Assembly: GCA_041397825.1 (NCBI GenBank) | Contig: JAWKVX010000007.1 | Coordinates: forward strand, 62,001 to 126,000 | Reading direction: 5' to 3' | Source of the DNA: JANNSX01 sp041397825 | GTDB lineage: Bacteria; Pseudomonadota; Alphaproteobacteria; Rhizobiales; Hyphomicrobiaceae | DNA: 64,000 nt | Shown here: positions 49,458-58,530 of the stretch, piece by piece | Layout: each line of letters begins with the position of its first letter | Numbering within the stretch: the first letter of the stretch is position 1 | Position numbers and translations under genes: made by a program | The notes under the pieces: generated by a model | Database searches by the model: none | What the model was told of the DNA's origin: nothing | The model's input: only the letters and a program-made list of their open reading frames with translations

Positions 49458-50288
49458 TCACCCCGTCACCCGATAGAACCGCGCCGCCGTGCCGCCCAGG
49501 ATGTCGTCGGCGTCTTCGGTCCCGGCGAGCAGTGTCTCGGTCGCCTGCCACCAGAGATCATAGCCGCCGGCCAGATCGACCACCGGCCAGTCCGAGCCCC
49601 ACATGACACGCTGTGGCCCGAACACACGAAGGATGTGCGCGGCGTAAGGCTGCAGCGTCTCAGCGGTCCAGTCGGGTCGCGCCTCTGTGACGAGACCCGA
49701 GAGCTTGCAGACGGCGGTTGTCTCCTCTGCAAGCCTCTCCATGTCGCGCGCCCAATCCTCGAAAGAGCCGTCGCGAATCTTCGGCTTCAGACAATGATCG
49801 ATGACGACGCGCAGCTTGGGATAGCGGGCAATCAACCGCCGGAAGCGATCGACGTGGAGCGGGAAGCCGAGCGCATCGAAGGTGAGATCGAGATCGATCA
49901 GCGCCTCGTAGCCCCATTGCACATCGCGGCGAAACATCCAATCGGCATCGGCGATGTCCTGGATCATCGGCCGGACGCCGGAAAATTTCGCATGCTTGGC
50001 GAAGCGCTCGAGGTGGTGGCGATGGGACGGCTGTTCGAAGTCGGCCCAGCCGACGACCTTGGCGACGAAGTCGGTCGCATCGGCCAGTCCGAGCATGTAC
50101 TCGGTCTCTTCCACTGTTGCCGCAGCCTGCACGAGCACGGTCTTGTCGATGCCGTGCCGCTTCAGGATCGGTCGCATGTTCTCAGGCAGGACGTCGCGAC
50201 GTATCGGCGCGAGCGCCGGGCCGTCCCCCATCCAGTGATAGTCGCCGCGCGCAAGCGACCAGAAGTGCTGATGACTGTCGATGCGCAT
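49458..50288 (-). CDS. COG3618 amidohydrolase, probable sugar lactonase (fuconolactonase-like)
   Basis: A 276-residue TIM-barrel amidohydrolase. The metal HxH is in RIDSHQHFW at the very start; further landmarks are GVRPMIQDI, VVIDHCLKP and WGSDWPVVDL with a catalytic Asp. This family includes L-fuconolactone and 2-pyrone/4-oxalomesaconate-type lactone hydrolases. It sits 3 bases after the aldo/keto reductase gene, which supports a sugar dehydrogenase-lactonase pair. No signal peptide. Confidence 0.88.
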   Translation of the reverse strand: MRIDSHQHFWSLARGDYHWMGDGPALAPIRRDVLPENMRPILKRHGIDKTVLVQAAATVEETEYMLGLADATDFVAKVVGWADFEQPSHRHHLERFAKHAKFSGVRPMIQDIADADWMFRRDVQWGYEALIDLDLTFDALGFPLHVDRFRRLIARYPKLRVVIDHCLKPKIRDGSFEDWARDMERLAEETTAVCKLSGLVTEARPDWTAETLQPYAAHILRVFGPQRVMWGSDWPVVDLAGGYDLWWQATETLLAGTEDADDILGGTAARFYRVTG

Positions 50289-50291
50289 CGG

Positions 50292-51320
50292 CTAGACCTC
50301 GTCGACCGGGGCGTCGGCGTGTATCAGGCCTTCCGACTTGAGGTCGGCCCAGAGTGCGGGCGGAATGTCCTTGCCAAGAGTCGTCATATTGCGCGCGACC
50401 TCCTCTGGCGAGACGGCGCCTGGAATGACCGAAACCACGGCCGGGTGCATGAGCGGAAAGCGCAAGGCGGCTTCGACGAGCTTGATGTCATGGCGCGCGC
50501 AAACGGTCTCAAGTCTCGCGACCCGCTCGAGGATGGCGGGCGGCGCGACCTCGTAGTTGTAGAAGGCGCCGGGCTTGGGACCCGAGGCGAGGATGCCGGA
50601 ATTGTAGGCGCCGCCGATGACGATGCCGATGCCGCGCGTCTGGGCAAGGGGCAGGAAGCTTGCGAGCGCCTCCTGCTCGAGCAACGTGTAGCGGCCGGCC
50701 AGGAGGAAGAGATCGAAGTCGCCGGCCTCGGCCAGGATCTCACAGGCCTGCCATTCGTTCACGCCTGCGCCGAAGGCCTTGATGACCTTCTCGCTACGGA
50801 GCCGTTCGAGCGCCCGGTAGCCACTCCCCATCAATGTCGAGATATGGGCGTCGCGGGCGGCCGCCGACTTGTGATTGGCGATGTCGATGTCGTGAACGAA
50901 CAGGATCTCGACCGAGTCGAGGCCGAGTCGCTCGAGCGAGTCCTCGAAGGAGCGCAGGATGCCGTCATGCGTATAGTCGTAGAGCTCGTGACGTGCGGGC
51001 GTGTCGAAGAACTTGCCGATGCCGGTTCTTGTCTCTGGCGCACATGGGACGAGCCGGCGGCCAACCTTGGTCGAGACGATGTATTGGTCGCGCGGCTTGC
51101 CGCGGAAGAAGTGGTTGAGACGGGTCTCGGCGAGGCCGAGCCCGTAGAGCGGCGCGGTATCGAAATAGCGGAGACCGGCGGTCCAGGCCGCCTCCAGCGC
51201 CGATTGCGCGGCCTCCTCCGACAGGGCCCGGTAGAGGTTGCCGAGCGGCGCCGTGCCGAAACCAAGCTCGGTGAAGGCAAGATAGACGCCGGAGGGAGCC
51301 GTGAAGGGAATGGTGCGCAT
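50292..51320 (-). CDS. aldo/keto reductase, sugar dehydrogenase type (L-fucose/threo-aldose dehydrogenase-like)
   Basis: A 342-residue AKR with the catalytic tetrad visible: Asp and Tyr in FDTAPLYGLG, Lys in VSTKVGR and His in FVHDIDI. C-terminal SVIPGAVSPEEV is the cofactor-binding end. The extended loop with ETRTGIGKFFDTPARHE resembles fucose-dehydrogenase-type members. Predicted to oxidise an aldose to its lactone, feeding the adjacent lactonase. Divergent from the dehydratase gene, 84 bases away. Confidence 0.87.
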   Translation of the reverse strand: MRTIPFTAPSGVYLAFTELGFGTAPLGNLYRALSEEAAQSALEAAWTAGLRYFDTAPLYGLGLAETRLNHFFRGKPRDQYIVSTKVGRRLVPCAPETRTGIGKFFDTPARHELYDYTHDGILRSFEDSLERLGLDSVEILFVHDIDIANHKSAAARDAHISTLMGSGYRALERLRSEKVIKAFGAGVNEWQACEILAEAGDFDLFLLAGRYTLLEQEALASFLPLAQTRGIGIVIGGAYNSGILASGPKPGAFYNYEVAPPAILERVARLETVCARHDIKLVEAALRFPLMHPAVVSVIPGAVSPEEVARNMTTLGKDIPPALWADLKSEGLIHADAPVDEV

Positions 51321-51404
51321 GAGGCCACGAGCTCCTGAGCTTCAGTTCGAGGGCCCGGACATGCTACTGGACAACATCCGAAACGCAATCAGCGAAACCT
51401 CACC

Positions 51405-52931
51405 ATGAGCGTCGAGACCCTTCCACGCACCCTCCGCCTCAACACATCCGACAACGTCGTCGTCGCGGTCGACGTGATCGAGCCCGGCATGACGGCCGGC
51501 GGCGTCACCGCCACGGCCAAAGTGCCGCGCGGTCACAAGCTGGCAGTGGCGAATATTGCCAAAGGAGAGCCCGTTACGAAGTACGGCCAGATCATGGGCT
51601 TTGCGACTGTCGACATCGTGCCGGGTGAGCATGTGCATTCGCACAACTGCGGCTTCGCCGCCTTTGAACGTGACTACGCGTTCGCACGCGACGCAAAGGA
51701 CGAGACCGTACTCCCTGTCGAGGCACAAGCGACTTTTCAGGGCTTCCGCCGCGCCAACGGCAAGGTCGGCACGCGGAACTACATCGGCATCCTGACGAGT
51801 GTGAATTGCTCGGCCTCGGCCGCCCGCTTCATCGCCGCCGAGGTCGAGCGGCAACGCCTGCTCGACGATCATCCAGAGATCGACGGCATCATTCCGCTCG
51901 TGCACGGCACAGGCTGCGGCATCGATGCCAACGGCGAGGCCTTCGAGGTGCTGAAGCGCACGACCTGGGGTTATGCGTGCAATCCCAACATGGCGGGCGT
52001 TCTGGTGGTGGGTCTGGGATGCGAAGGATTCCAAATTGCCCGCATGAAGGAGGCCTACGGTATCATCGAGAGCGATACCTTCCGGACGATGACGATCCAA
52101 GAGGCCGGAGGCACGAGGAAGACGGTCGCCGCCGGTGTCGACGCGGTGAAGGCGATGTTGCCAATTGCCGCCCGGGCCAAACGCGAGACCATTCCGGCCT
52201 CCGAGCTGATGCTGGCGCTGCAGTGCGGTGGCTCGGACGGCTATTCCGGTATCACGGCGAATGCGGCGCTCGGGGCGGCAACCGATCTTCTCGTCCGCCA
52301 TGGCGGCACGGCAGTGCTGTCGGAGACGCCGGAAATCTACGGTGCCGAGCATCTCCTGACGCGGCGCGCGCGGAGCGCCGATGTCGGCAAGAAGCTCATC
52401 GAGATCATCCGCTGGTGGGAGGACTACACGGCGCGCAGCAAGATGAGCATGGACAACAATCCATCACCGGGAAACAAGGCAGGCGGGCTTACGACCATTC
52501 TTGAGAAATCGCTCGGTGCCGCCGTCAAAGGAGGCACGACGACGCTCGAGGCGGTCTATCGCTACGCCGAGCCGATCAACACCAAAGGTTTCGTCTACAT
52601 GGATACGCCGGGCTACGACCCGGTCTCGGCGACGGGGCAGGTGGCAGGCGGCTGCAACGTGCTCTGCTTCACCACCGGCCGCGGCTCGGCCTATGGTTGC
52701 AAGCCGACGCCCTCGATCAAGCTCGCGACAAACACGGACATCTACCGGCGCATGATCGACGACATGGACCTGAATTGTGGTGACGTGCTCGACGGCGTTT
52801 CGATTGCGGACAAGGGCGCTGAGATCTTCGACCTGATCCTCCGCATCGCCTCCGGCGAGCGATCGAAATCCGAAGTGCTGGGCTACGGCGGCGCCGAGTA
52901 CGTGCCCTGGCAGATCGGCGCGACGATGTAA
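51405..52931 (+). CDS. UxaA-family sugar-acid dehydratase (altronate/galactarate dehydratase type)
   Basis: A 508-residue protein: N-terminal SAF domain (about 10-95, GHKLAVANIAKGEPVTKYGQ in part, HSHNC) and the large GD_AH_C catalytic domain (GYARANGKVGTRNY region, VHGTGCG, CGGSDGYSGITAN, DNNPSPGNKAGG, GCNVLCFTTGRGS). It dehydrates a sugar acid to a 2-keto-3-deoxy acid. With the reductase and lactonase it could form a short aldonate pathway. No aldolase or transporter is in the neighbourhood. Confidence 0.9.
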   Translation: MSVETLPRTLRLNTSDNVVVAVDVIEPGMTAGGVTATAKVPRGHKLAVANIAKGEPVTKYGQIMGFATVDIVPGEHVHSHNCGFAAFERDYAFARDAKDETVLPVEAQATFQGFRRANGKVGTRNYIGILTSVNCSASAARFIAAEVERQRLLDDHPEIDGIIPLVHGTGCGIDANGEAFEVLKRTTWGYACNPNMAGVLVVGLGCEGFQIARMKEAYGIIESDTFRTMTIQEAGGTRKTVAAGVDAVKAMLPIAARAKRETIPASELMLALQCGGSDGYSGITANAALGAATDLLVRHGGTAVLSETPEIYGAEHLLTRRARSADVGKKLIEIIRWWEDYTARSKMSMDNNPSPGNKAGGLTTILEKSLGAAVKGGTTTLEAVYRYAEPINTKGFVYMDTPGYDPVSATGQVAGGCNVLCFTTGRGSAYGCKPTPSIKLATNTDIYRRMIDDMDLNCGDVLDGVSIADKGAEIFDLILRIASGERSKSEVLGYGGAEYVPWQIGATM

Positions 52932-52958
52932 GGTGCCGCCGCCAGGAGCAATCAATGA

Positions 52959-52987
52959 GACGGACCCGCCCTTGAGACGGGTCCGTC
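52959..52987. terminator. hairpin between convergent genes
   Basis: GACGGACCCG (52959-52968) and CGGGTCCGTC (52978-52987) are perfect 10-base arms with a 9-base loop, between the dehydratase stop (52931) and the acyl-CoA dehydrogenase stop (53040). Position suits a bidirectional terminator; T-runs are absent on both sides. Confidence 0.6.
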
Positions 52988-53039
52988 CTGTCGTTCGCGC
53001 TTGATCGGGCATGGCGTGGCGTTGATGCCCGCCGTGCCG

Positions 53040-54191
53040 TCAAAAGATCCGGTCGATCGGAAGACCTAGCGCCAGCGCGCCGGCATACTCGGCCTGCGGA
53101 CCGGCCTGCAATGGATGATAGCGCGCGGCCTGAATATCGCGGAATCGCCGCTCCAGACCTGCGGATCGATAGAAACCGGCGCCGCCGGCAAGCTCCATGG
53201 CGCGCTCGACTGCCGCAATCGCGTGCCGCTCCACCAGCTGCCTGCCGATCATCACCTGATTGATTGTTGCAGCCGAGGGCGCGTTGAGGCGGACTGCTGC
53301 CAGCATCGACTCGTGGGCGAGCCTTGCTCCGGCAAGCTCAGTCTCCATCTGACCGGCGAGCGTGATGGCATGTCGCGTTTGCACCTTTCGCTTGGCGAGG
53401 CCGACAGCAAGATCGCGGGCGCTTTCGGCGACACCCAGATAGACTGCATAGACGAGTGGAAAGGCGATGGTGGCGATCGTCTGGAAAAGCGGATGCCATT
53501 CGCCGGCCTTGCGCTTGGCGGCGATGGCCGCTTCGGGCACGACATGACCTTCGATCAAGACGTCATGGGAGCCGGTGCCGCGCATACCGAGCACTCGCCA
53601 CGTCTCCGCGATCTTGACGTGTGGTGAGCTCATGGGAATGCCGAAATGCAACACCATCGGTCCGTCGTCGGTGTCTGCAACCGCGCCTGTCATGAGCAGA
53701 TCACCCGTCGGGGCGCCGGAGGTGAAGACCTTGCGGGCATTGATCCGATAGCCGCCGTCGACTTTCTCGGCCTTGCCGGAGCCGGCGATCCAGTCGGAAC
53801 CGCCACTCGACAACAGCAGGATGCGCTCGGTGGCGACGCGCCTGAGCAGTGGCTCGACGGCTGCGATCTTCTGATGTCTCCAGCGCCAGGCCGGAATGGC
53901 GACCTGATGCGTGTGCATCGAGAAGGCGAGGCCTGTCGATCCGCAGTGATAGGCGAGCGTCCTCAGCATGGACGCTAGCTCGTCGACATCCGCGCCGCCG
54001 CCGCCGAGCTCCGTCGGTACGCCGGCCTCGACCAGACCGGATGATTTCAACAGAGCCACATTCTCGGCAATGTAGACGTCCTCGTCAGCGGTTTCGGCGC
54101 GGCGGGCGCAAGCCAGGCCGATCCGTTGTGCCGTCTCGATCAGGTTCGTTGCAGCTGAATGCGACGTCTTGCGTTCTGCAATGGCGCTCAT
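53040..54191 (-). CDS. acyl-CoA dehydrogenase-family flavoprotein
   Basis: A 383-residue enzyme: helical N-terminal domain (LLKSSGLVEAGVPTELGGGG in part), middle beta domain with TSGAPTGDLLMTGAV, and C-terminal helices with ELAGGAGFYRSAGLERRFRDIQAARYHPLQ in part. The usual catalytic Glu is not evident; such members include monooxygenases of the SfnB/DszC type as well as true dehydrogenases. Start ATG 54191 (AGGAG upstream); the open frame continues 960 codons further upstream to 57086 only because it is antisense to other genes. Divergent from an HxlR regulator. Confidence 0.88.
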   Translation of the reverse strand: MSAIAERKTSHSAATNLIETAQRIGLACARRAETADEDVYIAENVALLKSSGLVEAGVPTELGGGGADVDELASMLRTLAYHCGSTGLAFSMHTHQVAIPAWRWRHQKIAAVEPLLRRVATERILLLSSGGSDWIAGSGKAEKVDGGYRINARKVFTSGAPTGDLLMTGAVADTDDGPMVLHFGIPMSSPHVKIAETWRVLGMRGTGSHDVLIEGHVVPEAAIAAKRKAGEWHPLFQTIATIAFPLVYAVYLGVAESARDLAVGLAKRKVQTRHAITLAGQMETELAGARLAHESMLAAVRLNAPSAATINQVMIGRQLVERHAIAAVERAMELAGGAGFYRSAGLERRFRDIQAARYHPLQAGPQAEYAGALALGLPIDRIF

Positions 54192-54413
54192 GGGGGCTCC
54201 TGTGTGTTTTGGACCCGCGAAATGCGGGCCTTGGATGACAGGAAGATCGCGCCTCGACGTGCCCAAAACCAGTCCAGGAAGTGTATCGGTGGGTTTCTGG
54301 CGCCGACGAACACAGCATTTCAAACACAATGAGGAGAGAATTTTGCTACACTTTCTGTACTGGTGCCTCCACAGCGTTGTTGCGAGGCTGGCGCCTGTCC
54401 TGAGGAGAGTCTC

Positions 54414-55139
54414 ATGCCAAAGACTGAGAGCGTTCCGAGCTATGGCCAGTTCTGCCCTGTGGCGATGGCGGCCGAAATCATCTGCTCGCGTTGGACGGCG
54501 CTTGTCATTCGCGAGCTGCTGTGCGGCTCGACCCGCTTCAGCGACATCCGCCGCGGCGTGCCGCTCATGTCGCCGACGCTGTTGTCGAAGCGCCTGAAGG
54601 AGCTCGAGGCGGCCGGCGTCGTGGTTGCCGAGCCGTCGGGTACGGCCGGAATTTTCGATTATCGGCTCACCGATGCTGGCGAGGATCTGCGGACCGTCGT
54701 CATGGCCCTGGGCATTTGGGGGCAGCGCTGGGTCGAATCCTCGCTCTCTCTCAAGAATCTCGATCCCTCCCTTCTTATGTGGGATATCCGCCGCAATCTC
54801 GATCCGACGCCTTTGCCGCCGCGGCGATGCACGATCCAGTTTCACTTTCCCGAGGTGCGGGCCGCCCGGCAGACCTACTGGCTCGTCGTTGATGCCGGTA
54901 AGGTCGACCTTTGCTCGACCGATCCTGGCTTCGACGTCGATCTCTATGTCAGGAGTCCGCTGCGCATCATGACGGCCATTTGGATGGGGCACGCGACCCT
55001 GAAGCAGGAGACAGAGGCTGGTCGGGTCGAACTCGATGGCGACCGAGCCATCGCCCGGTCCATCCAGCAGTGGCTGAGCCTCAGCGTCTTCGCCACGGAG
55101 AAGCCGCGCCTGCCGACGGACTCCCGGCGGGTTGCCTGA
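54414..55139 (+). CDS. HxlR-family transcriptional regulator with C-terminal extension
   Basis: A 241-residue protein. Residues about 8-100 form the HxlR winged helix: YGQFCPVAMAAEIICSRWT, LVIRELLCGSTRFSDIRRGVP (in part), LSKRLKELEAAGVV. The second half (about 115-225) looks like an SCP2/sterol-carrier-type domain (FHFPEVRAARQTYWLVV in part, MTAIWMGH). Likely controls the divergent acyl-CoA dehydrogenase gene and perhaps the alcohol dehydrogenase 60 bases downstream. ATG 54414 is preceded by TGAGGAGAG. Confidence 0.9.
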   Translation: MPKTESVPSYGQFCPVAMAAEIICSRWTALVIRELLCGSTRFSDIRRGVPLMSPTLLSKRLKELEAAGVVVAEPSGTAGIFDYRLTDAGEDLRTVVMALGIWGQRWVESSLSLKNLDPSLLMWDIRRNLDPTPLPPRRCTIQFHFPEVRAARQTYWLVVDAGKVDLCSTDPGFDVDLYVRSPLRIMTAIWMGHATLKQETEAGRVELDGDRAIARSIQQWLSLSVFATEKPRLPTDSRRVA

Positions 55140-55199
55140 GGAACCATTGCAACTTTTCTTCACTCGCGGCAGGCTCCGTATACCTACAGGGAGCAAGCC

Positions 55200-56240
55200 A
55201 TGGCCAAGACGACAATGATGACGGCGGCGATCCAGCGCTCGCCAAAGGGACCAATCGCCATCGAGACCGTACCGGTTCCGGAACCGGGTCCAGGCGAGAT
55301 CCTCATCAAGGTGGTCGCCTGCGGCGTCTGCCACTCCGATCTCCACGCCATCGATGGCGATTGGGATCCGGGGCCGGTCCTGCCGCTGATCCCAGGCCAC
55401 GAGGTAGCGGGAACGGTGGCCGCGCTCGGCCAGGGTGTTGATGATCTCAAGATCGGCGACCGCGTTGGCGTTCCGTGGATGTTCTGGAGCTGCGGCACCT
55501 GCGAACTGTGTCTTGCCGGAATGGAGACCATCTGCAAGCGCACGGAGGCGACGGGCTATTCCAAGCCGGGCGGCTATGCCGAGTTCATGGTGGCACCCGC
55601 GGCCTTCTGCGGCCGGCTCTCGCCCGAGCTCGACATGTACGAGATCGCGCCCATCCTGTGTGCCGGTGTCACGACCTATCGCGGCTTGAAGCGGACCGGC
55701 GCACGACCTGGCCAGTGGGTGACGGTGCTCGGCATCGGCGGCCTCGGCCACATCGCCGTTCAATATGCACGCGCCATGGGCCTTCGCGTCGCTGCCGTCG
55801 ATATCGCGGACGACAAGCTCGCGCTGGCCGGGAAGCTCGGCGCGGAACTCTTGGTCAACGCCAAGGACAAAGAGCCTGGAACGGCGATCCAGCAGGCGAT
55901 CGGCGGCACGCACGCGGCACTCGTGACGGCTGTCTCGCCGAAGGCATTCGAACAATCGATGACGGTGCTTCGGCCGGCAGGAACCGTGGTGTTCATCGGG
56001 CTGCCTGGCGGCGACAAGGATGCGATCCGCGCATCGATCTCGGGGCTCGTCAATACGGAACTGACCGTGCGCGGCTCCAATGTCGGCACTCGGCTCGACC
56101 TCGAGGAGGCTGTCGATTTCGCGACGCGCGGGATGGTGAGGTCGATGATCGAAAAGCAGCCACTCTCGAAGGTGAACGACATCTTCGCCCGCATGCGCGC
56201 CGGCCGGATCACCGGCCGTGTCGTGCTGGCGATTGCCTGA
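55200..56240 (+). CDS. zinc-dependent alcohol dehydrogenase (AdhP type)
   Basis: A 346-residue MDR enzyme: catalytic zinc Cys in CGVCHSD, GHEVAGTV and ILCAGVTTY; structural zinc loop with four Cys in SCGTCELCLAGMETICKR; Rossmann GIGGLGHIAVQYA with an Asp (VDIADDK) favouring NAD. Oxidises primary alcohols to aldehydes. First gene of a rightward group; the nitronate monooxygenase follows after 3 bases. Confidence 0.92.
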   Translation: MAKTTMMTAAIQRSPKGPIAIETVPVPEPGPGEILIKVVACGVCHSDLHAIDGDWDPGPVLPLIPGHEVAGTVAALGQGVDDLKIGDRVGVPWMFWSCGTCELCLAGMETICKRTEATGYSKPGGYAEFMVAPAAFCGRLSPELDMYEIAPILCAGVTTYRGLKRTGARPGQWVTVLGIGGLGHIAVQYARAMGLRVAAVDIADDKLALAGKLGAELLVNAKDKEPGTAIQQAIGGTHAALVTAVSPKAFEQSMTVLRPAGTVVFIGLPGGDKDAIRASISGLVNTELTVRGSNVGTRLDLEEAVDFATRGMVRSMIEKQPLSKVNDIFARMRAGRITGRVVLAIA

Positions 56241-56243
56241 GCG

Positions 56244-57224
56244 ATGCAGACGAGGTTCACTCGGGCGCTCGGCCTGACACATCCGATCGTCCAGGCGCCG
56301 ATTGGGGCGACGCCGCGGCTCGCGGCCGCGGTGGCCAACGCGGGCGGCCTCGGCATGCTCGCCATCTCCTGGTCGCCGGCCGGGTCTCTCGGCGCGATGA
56401 TCGCCGAGACGCGCGGCCGGACCCTTGGCGCTTTCGGCGTCAATCTGGTCTTGCGATGGAACCAGCAGGAGCGGCTCGACGCGGCACTGGCTGCGGGCAT
56501 CAAGACCGTCTCGTTCTTCTGGGGCGACCCCTCTCCCTACATCGATCGGTGCAAGGCCGTCGGCGCGACGACCCTGATGACGGTCGGCAGCGCCGCGGAG
56601 GCCCGGAGAGCGGTCGATCAGGGCATCGACATCGTCGTCGCACAGGGCGTTGAGGCCGGCGGCCATGTCTGGGGCACGGTCGGCAGCATCGCCCTCGTTC
56701 CGGCGGTCCGCGATGCCGTCGGTGACCGTGTGCCGGTGGTGGCGGCAGGCGGCTTCGCGGACGGGCGCGGCCTGGCTGCCGCTCTCTGTCTCGGCGCCGA
56801 CGGGGTCTGGCTCGGCACGCGATTCGTCGCCGCCGAGGAGGCTGATACGCATCCGCGCTATCGCCAGGCGGTCGTCGAGGCGACGGAGACTGAGACGCTC
56901 CACTCGACACTGTTCGATCTCGAGTGGCCGAATGCGCCGCATCGCGCCCTCGTCAACTCGACGGTTCGGGGCTGGCGGGCGGCCGGCCAGCCGGGGCTCC
57001 GGCCCGGAGAGGGCGAGGTGATCGCCCACCAGCCTGACGGGCGAGAGATCATGCGCTACTCGGACGAGCCGCCCCACCTGGCGCATACCGGAGACATGGA
57101 GGCCATGTGCCTCTATGCTGGCCAGAGCGTCGGTCTCGTCGGTCTGGTGGAGCCGGCGGGGCGGATCGTCGAGCGGATCGCGACGGAGGCCGAGGCCATT
57201 CTAGGGCGCCGCGACTCGAATTGA
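56244..57224 (+). CDS. nitronate monooxygenase (2-nitropropane dioxygenase family)
   Basis: A 326-residue FMN TIM-barrel protein: HPIVQAPIGATPRLAAAVANAGGLGML (in part) at the N-terminus, QGVEAGGHVWG with the catalytic-region His, VVAAGGFADGRGLAAALCLGADGVWLGTRFVA (in part) for phosphate binding. Oxidises nitronates or related enoyl substrates. It sits 18 bases before the nitrile hydratase alpha gene, in one likely operon devoted to organic nitrogen compounds. Confidence 0.88.
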   Translation: MQTRFTRALGLTHPIVQAPIGATPRLAAAVANAGGLGMLAISWSPAGSLGAMIAETRGRTLGAFGVNLVLRWNQQERLDAALAAGIKTVSFFWGDPSPYIDRCKAVGATTLMTVGSAAEARRAVDQGIDIVVAQGVEAGGHVWGTVGSIALVPAVRDAVGDRVPVVAAGGFADGRGLAAALCLGADGVWLGTRFVAAEEADTHPRYRQAVVEATETETLHSTLFDLEWPNAPHRALVNSTVRGWRAAGQPGLRPGEGEVIAHQPDGREIMRYSDEPPHLAHTGDMEAMCLYAGQSVGLVGLVEPAGRIVERIATEAEAILGRRDSN

Positions 57225-57242
57225 GACGGCGAGGAGCACGAC

Positions 57243-57860
57243 ATGTCAGGCGGACACGATCACGATCATCACCACCACCATGATCACGACGAGGAGGAGC
57301 AGGGTGTCGCGCTCCGGGTGAAGGCGCTTGAGCGCGTGCTGGTTGCCAAGGGGATCGTCGATCCGGCGGCTCTCGATGTCTTTGTCGATACCTACGAGAC
57401 CAAGATCGGTCCGAGGAACGGCGCGCGCGTCGTTGCCAAGGCCTGGACCGATCCGGCCTACAAGACACGGCTCTTGGACAACGCCACCGCCGCCATCGCC
57501 GAGCTCGGCTACTCCGGACTCCAGGGCGAGCATATGGTGGTGGTCGAGAATACGCCTTCGCAGCACAACATGGTTACTTGCACGCTCTGCTCCTGCTATC
57601 CCTGGCCGGTGCTCGGACTGCCACCTGTCTGGTACAAGAGTGAGGCTTACCGCGCCCGGGCGGTGCGAGAGCCGCGCAAGGTGCTCGAGGAGTTCGGTGT
57701 CACGCTGCCTGAGGGTAAGGCCGTGCGGGTCTGGGATTCCAATGCCGACCTTCGCTACATGGTGCTGCCCGAGCGCCCCGCTGGCACCGAGGGCTGGAGC
57801 GCTGAGAAGCTTGCCGAGATCGTCACCCGTAACGGCATGATCGGCACGGCGCTGGTCTGA
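57243..57860 (+). CDS. nthA: nitrile hydratase alpha subunit, cobalt type
   Basis: A 205-residue subunit with the metal-claw motif CTLCSC (Cys113, Cys116, Cys118); Thr after the first Cys is the mark of the cobalt-type enzyme (iron types have Ser). Family blocks VALRVKALERVLVAKG, GPRNGARVVAKAWTDP and WYKSEAYRARAVREPR are intact. It hydrates nitriles to amides. The N-terminus is unusually His/Asp-rich (HDHDHHHHHDHDEEE), which could chelate cobalt (inference). GAGGAG precedes the ATG region. Confidence 0.95.
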   Translation: MSGGHDHDHHHHHDHDEEEQGVALRVKALERVLVAKGIVDPAALDVFVDTYETKIGPRNGARVVAKAWTDPAYKTRLLDNATAAIAELGYSGLQGEHMVVVENTPSQHNMVTCTLCSCYPWPVLGLPPVWYKSEAYRARAVREPRKVLEEFGVTLPEGKAVRVWDSNADLRYMVLPERPAGTEGWSAEKLAEIVTRNGMIGTALV

Positions 57861-57870
57861 GGAGCCGGCA

Positions 57871-58530
57871 TTGGACACCATTCACGACATGGGCGGCATG
57901 CACGGCTTCGGCCGGGTCGAGGAAGAGGCAAACGAGCCTGTCTTTCATGCCGACTGGGAGCGCCGCGTCTTCGCCATGGTGAGCGCCGTGCCGTTTGCGG
58001 CGCTCTTCGGGGACGATCAGTTCCGCCCGGCGATCGAGCGGATTCCGCCCGAGCGTTATCTCTCGATCAGCTACTATGAGAAATGGCTGGACGCACTGAC
58101 GTCTCTGTTGGTGGATCGCGGCTGGGTTACGGAGGCTGAGCTTGCCGATCCGGCCAGCGTTCCCGTCGCTCCGCGGCATCCCAAAGCGGCGTTGCCGAGC
58201 GATGTCGTGCCGGCGATCTGGGCCGGTGCCTCGCAGTCCCGGCCTGGCGTTGCCGTGCTGAGGCGTTTCCAGCTGGGTGATGCCGTTGTCACCAAGCGTC
58301 AGGGTTCCCCTGGCCATACGCGCCTGCCGCGCTACGCGCGCGGCAAGGCCGGGTGCATCATCAAGGCGCATGGCGCCTTTCTCGTTGCCGACCGGAACAG
58401 CATCGGCGACCAGACGCCGGAGATGCTCTACACGGTGGCCTTCGATGCCCGGGAGCTCTGGGGCCCCGAGGCGAGGTCTCGGGACAGCCTTACGCTCGAT
58501 CTCTGGGACCGCTACTTGGACCCCGCCTGA
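57871..58530 (+). CDS. nthB: nitrile hydratase beta subunit, first copy
   Basis: A 219-residue full-length beta subunit: DTIHDMGGMHGFG start, FHADWERRVFAM, SYYEKWLDAL, then the C-terminal barrel with GHTRLPRYARGKAG and YTVAFDARELWG. The Arg residues that contact the alpha-subunit claw are kept. Starts with TTG at 57871 preceded by GAGGAG. Its TGA overlaps the ATG of a second beta gene (TGATG). Confidence 0.92.
   Translation: MDTIHDMGGMHGFGRVEEEANEPVFHADWERRVFAMVSAVPFAALFGDDQFRPAIERIPPERYLSISYYEKWLDALTSLLVDRGWVTEAELADPASVPVAPRHPKAALPSDVVPAIWAGASQSRPGVAVLRRFQLGDAVVTKRQGSPGHTRLPRYARGKAGCIIKAHGAFLVADRNSIGDQTPEMLYTVAFDARELWGPEARSRDSLTLDLWDRYLDPA

Noticed and set aside
54192..57086. A 1348-codon leftward open frame continuing upstream of the acyl-CoA dehydrogenase
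   Set aside because: The part upstream of 54191 is antisense to HxlR, adh, nitronate monooxygenase and nthA-side genes, has no family-like sequence and is Arg/Asp-rich, as expected from GC-rich shadow frames.
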